Of a DNA stretch of 64,000 nt, positions 62,285 through 64,000 are shown one piece after another. Source of the stretch: Streptomyces fragilis (GTDB taxonomy: Bacteria > Actinomycetota > Actinomycetes > Streptomycetales > Streptomycetaceae); contig NZ_BEVZ01000004.1 of assembly GCF_003112515.1 (NCBI RefSeq), forward strand, positions 620,001 through 684,000. Reading direction: 5' to 3'. The notes beneath the pieces are model-generated. The model was not told the DNA's origin, ran no database searches, and saw nothing but the letters and a program-made list of their open reading frames with translations. Within the stretch, counting starts at the first letter, position 1; each line of letters starts with the position of its first letter. Made by a program: the position numbers and the translations under genes.

Positions 62285-63865
62285 ATGGAGACCGCGTCCA
62301 CCCGCCGCCCGACACCGCCCTCGGCGTCGTCGTCACCCGACATGAACGGGGAGCACGCCCCGCCGAATACGGAGGGCACCTCGGCCGCGCCGGACGCGGC
62401 CGGCGCGGAGGCCTCCCCCGCCGCGGCCGCCGCACCCGCCGACGGAAAGCTCCCCCGCAACCACTTCACCGTGATCGCGCTGCTGCTGGTCGCCGCGTTC
62501 GTCGTCATCCTCAACGAGACGACCATGGGCGTGGCCCTCCCGCCGATCATGGAGCACTTCGGCGTCTCGGCCGGCGTCGGCCAGTGGCTCACCACCATCT
62601 TCATGCTGATGATGGCCGTGGTCATCCCCATGACCGGCTTCCTGCTGCAGCGCCTGGGCACCCGCGGCTCGTTCCTCATAGCCATGGGGCTCTTCACCGC
62701 GGGCACCGCCCTCGCCGCACTCGCCCCGACGTTCGGCGTCCTGGTCCTGGCCCGCGTGATCCAGGCCTGCGGCACGGCCGTGATGCTGCCCCTGCTGATG
62801 ACCACCGTCATGAACCTGGTCCCGCCGTCCCGCCGCGGACGCTTCATGGGCAACGTCTCGCTCGTCATCGCCGCCGCCCCGGCGCTCGGCCCCACCATGT
62901 CGGGTGCGCTGGTCGAGCCGCTCGGCTGGCGCGGCGTCTTCGGCGTCATGCTGCCGATCGCGGCCGTCTCGCTGATCCTCGGCGCGCTGATGGTGAAGGA
63001 CGTCTCCGAGCGCAGCCGGCAGAAGCTCGACCTGCCGTCCGTCCCGCTGAGCGCGCTCGGCTTCGGCGGCCTGGTCTACGGCCTGTCCGCGATGGGCGAG
63101 GGCGGCGGCGCCCCCGTCCACCCCGCGATCCCCATCGGCCTCGGCGCGGTCGTCCTGGCCCTCTTCACGCTCCGCCAGATCCGCCTGCAGCGCACCGACG
63201 ACGCCCTGATGGACATGCGCGCCTTCCGCGCCCCCGGCTTCTCCAGGGCGCTCGCGGCGATGTCCGTCGCCGCCCTCGGCATGTTCGGCGCGCTGATCCT
63301 GCTGCCGCTGGTCCTCCAGGAGGCCATGGACCTGGACCCGCTCTCCACCGGCCTGATCGTGCTCCCCGGCGCGATCTCGATGGGCCTGCTCGGCCCGGTG
63401 GTGGGCGGCTGGTACGACCGCGTCGGTCCCCGCCCCCTGGTCGTCCCGGGCTCGGTCCTCACCGTCCTGTCCATGCTCGGCCTCTCCACCGTCGAGCCGG
63501 ACAGCTCCTGGCTGCTGGTCCTCGCCTCCCACGTCGTGCTCTGCCTGGGCCTGTCCATGATGTTCACCCCCCTCTTCACCACCGCCCTGGCCGGCCTCAC
63601 CCCCGCCCTGTACTCGCACGGCTCGGCGGCCCTGAACACGGTCCAGCAGGTCGCCGGCGCGGCCGGCACCGCCCTGTTCGTCGCCCTCTTCTCCGCCCGC
63701 AGCGAGTCCCTGGCCGAGAAGGGCGTCCCCGCGGCGGAGTCCCTCACGGGCGGCGCGCAGCTGGCCTTCCTGGTCGGCGCGGGCGTCCTCGTCGCCGGCT
63801 TCCTCATCGGCCTCACCCTCCGCCGCCCCGAGGGCGCCGCCCCGGCGGTGACGGGCGGCCACTGA
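62285..63865 (+). CDS. MFS transporter (14-helix, DHA2/EmrB-QacA type)
   Basis: 526 residues with fourteen predicted membrane helices after a Pro/Ala-rich cytoplasmic N-terminus of about 60 residues. Motifs: VVILNETTMGVALPPIMEHFGVSAGVGQWLTTIFML (helix 1 region), FLLQRLGTRGSFLIAMGLF (motif A-like), and ARVIQACGTAVMLPLLMTTV. The family exports drugs or dyes with proton antiport. ATG at 62285 with GGAGG at 62276-62280. It follows the second ArsR regulator on the same strand. Confidence 0.93.
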   Translation: METASTRRPTPPSASSSPDMNGEHAPPNTEGTSAAPDAAGAEASPAAAAAPADGKLPRNHFTVIALLLVAAFVVILNETTMGVALPPIMEHFGVSAGVGQWLTTIFMLMMAVVIPMTGFLLQRLGTRGSFLIAMGLFTAGTALAALAPTFGVLVLARVIQACGTAVMLPLLMTTVMNLVPPSRRGRFMGNVSLVIAAAPALGPTMSGALVEPLGWRGVFGVMLPIAAVSLILGALMVKDVSERSRQKLDLPSVPLSALGFGGLVYGLSAMGEGGGAPVHPAIPIGLGAVVLALFTLRQIRLQRTDDALMDMRAFRAPGFSRALAAMSVAALGMFGALILLPLVLQEAMDLDPLSTGLIVLPGAISMGLLGPVVGGWYDRVGPRPLVVPGSVLTVLSMLGLSTVEPDSSWLLVLASHVVLCLGLSMMFTPLFTTALAGLTPALYSHGSAALNTVQQVAGAAGTALFVALFSARSESLAEKGVPAAESLTGGAQLAFLVGAGVLVAGFLIGLTLRRPEGAAPAVTGGH

Positions 63866-63907
63866 GCCACCGCCTCCCCGCCCTGTCCTCCGGCAGCCGC
63901 CGCCGAA

Positions 63908-63944
63908 GTCCGCCCGTTCCCGACCGTCTTGGGGGCGGGCGGAC
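63908..63944 (+). terminator. Hairpin after the DHA2 transporter
   Basis: 9-bp stem GTCCGCCCG / CGGGCGGAC with a loop of about 19 bases. Beyond it (63945-64000) no gene can be recognised before the window ends. Confidence 0.6.
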
Positions 63945-64000
63945 CGCGTCCCGCCGTTCCGGTCGCGGTGAGGGTCCGCCCCGGTGGCTTACGCGCCCGA

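Overview
The window is chromosomal DNA of a Streptomyces or very close actinomycete. The DNA is very GC-rich, codon third positions are almost all G or C, and GTG starts are common. It carries a WhiB-type regulator, a Streptomyces-type polyphosphate glucokinase, both fumarase classes and a PIN-PhoH protein. The block from ychF through ppgK, ispH, xseA/xseB, glpX, a WhiB gene, the fumarases and ahpCD to the isoprenyl transferase looks like conserved core gene order as I recall it from S. coelicolor (around SCO5020-SCO5061). No database could be checked.

Layout. 1-9.5 kb: accessory membrane and stress genes (two paralogous four-helix DUF7144-type proteins, a SHOCT protein, a diacylglycerol-kinase-like lipid kinase, a DUF2252 protein, a large MalT-type LuxR regulator and an NAD(P)H quinone oxidoreductase). 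9.5-15.1 kb: a divergent pair, a DUF3662 domain running in frame into a MinD/ParA-like ATPase, and a 923-residue protein with a perfect C3HC4 RING finger and a TerD-like domain. 15.2-17.5 kb: a P-loop kinase, a VOC protein and an ArsR/DUF5937 regulator. 17.6-19.4 kb: a small decayed element next to the 3' end of ychF, bounded by a 13-bp direct repeat and holding paired 11-bp-spaced AACCAGC motifs, an antitoxin, a frameshifted toxin and another broken gene. 19.4-33.6 kb: core metabolism and DNA repair. 33.8-43.3 kb: SpoIIE-type phosphatase, class A penicillin-binding protein, SPFH/ribbon-helix-helix operon, a PATAN/roadblock cassette and ahpCD. 43.4-48.5 kb: AI-2E-type transporter, secreted lytic transglycosylase, PhoH and isoprenyl transferase. 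48.9-55.8 kb: membrane-anchored endonuclease/exonuclease/phosphatase protein, SWIM protein, SNF2 helicase and a DUF1963-like protein. 55.9-64 kb: mscL, an acetyltransferase, an unrecognised 595-residue protein, a 53-residue membrane protein and two MFS transporters around a second ArsR/DUF5937 regulator.

Genes that appear to work together: xseA-xseB (exonuclease VII), ahpC-ahpD (peroxide reduction, here without the divergent oxyR expected in Streptomyces), SPFH plus RHH (translationally coupled), the PATAN/roadblock genes (coupled), SWIM plus SNF2 (coupled), the antitoxin with its broken toxin, and the MFS pump with its divergent ArsR-type regulator.

The best candidates for undescribed biology are the RING-TerD / DUF3662-MinD pair, the 595-residue protein at 57.5-59.3 kb, and the relic element with its regular paired motif. 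No tRNA, rRNA, CRISPR array, intact transposase or integrase was seen.
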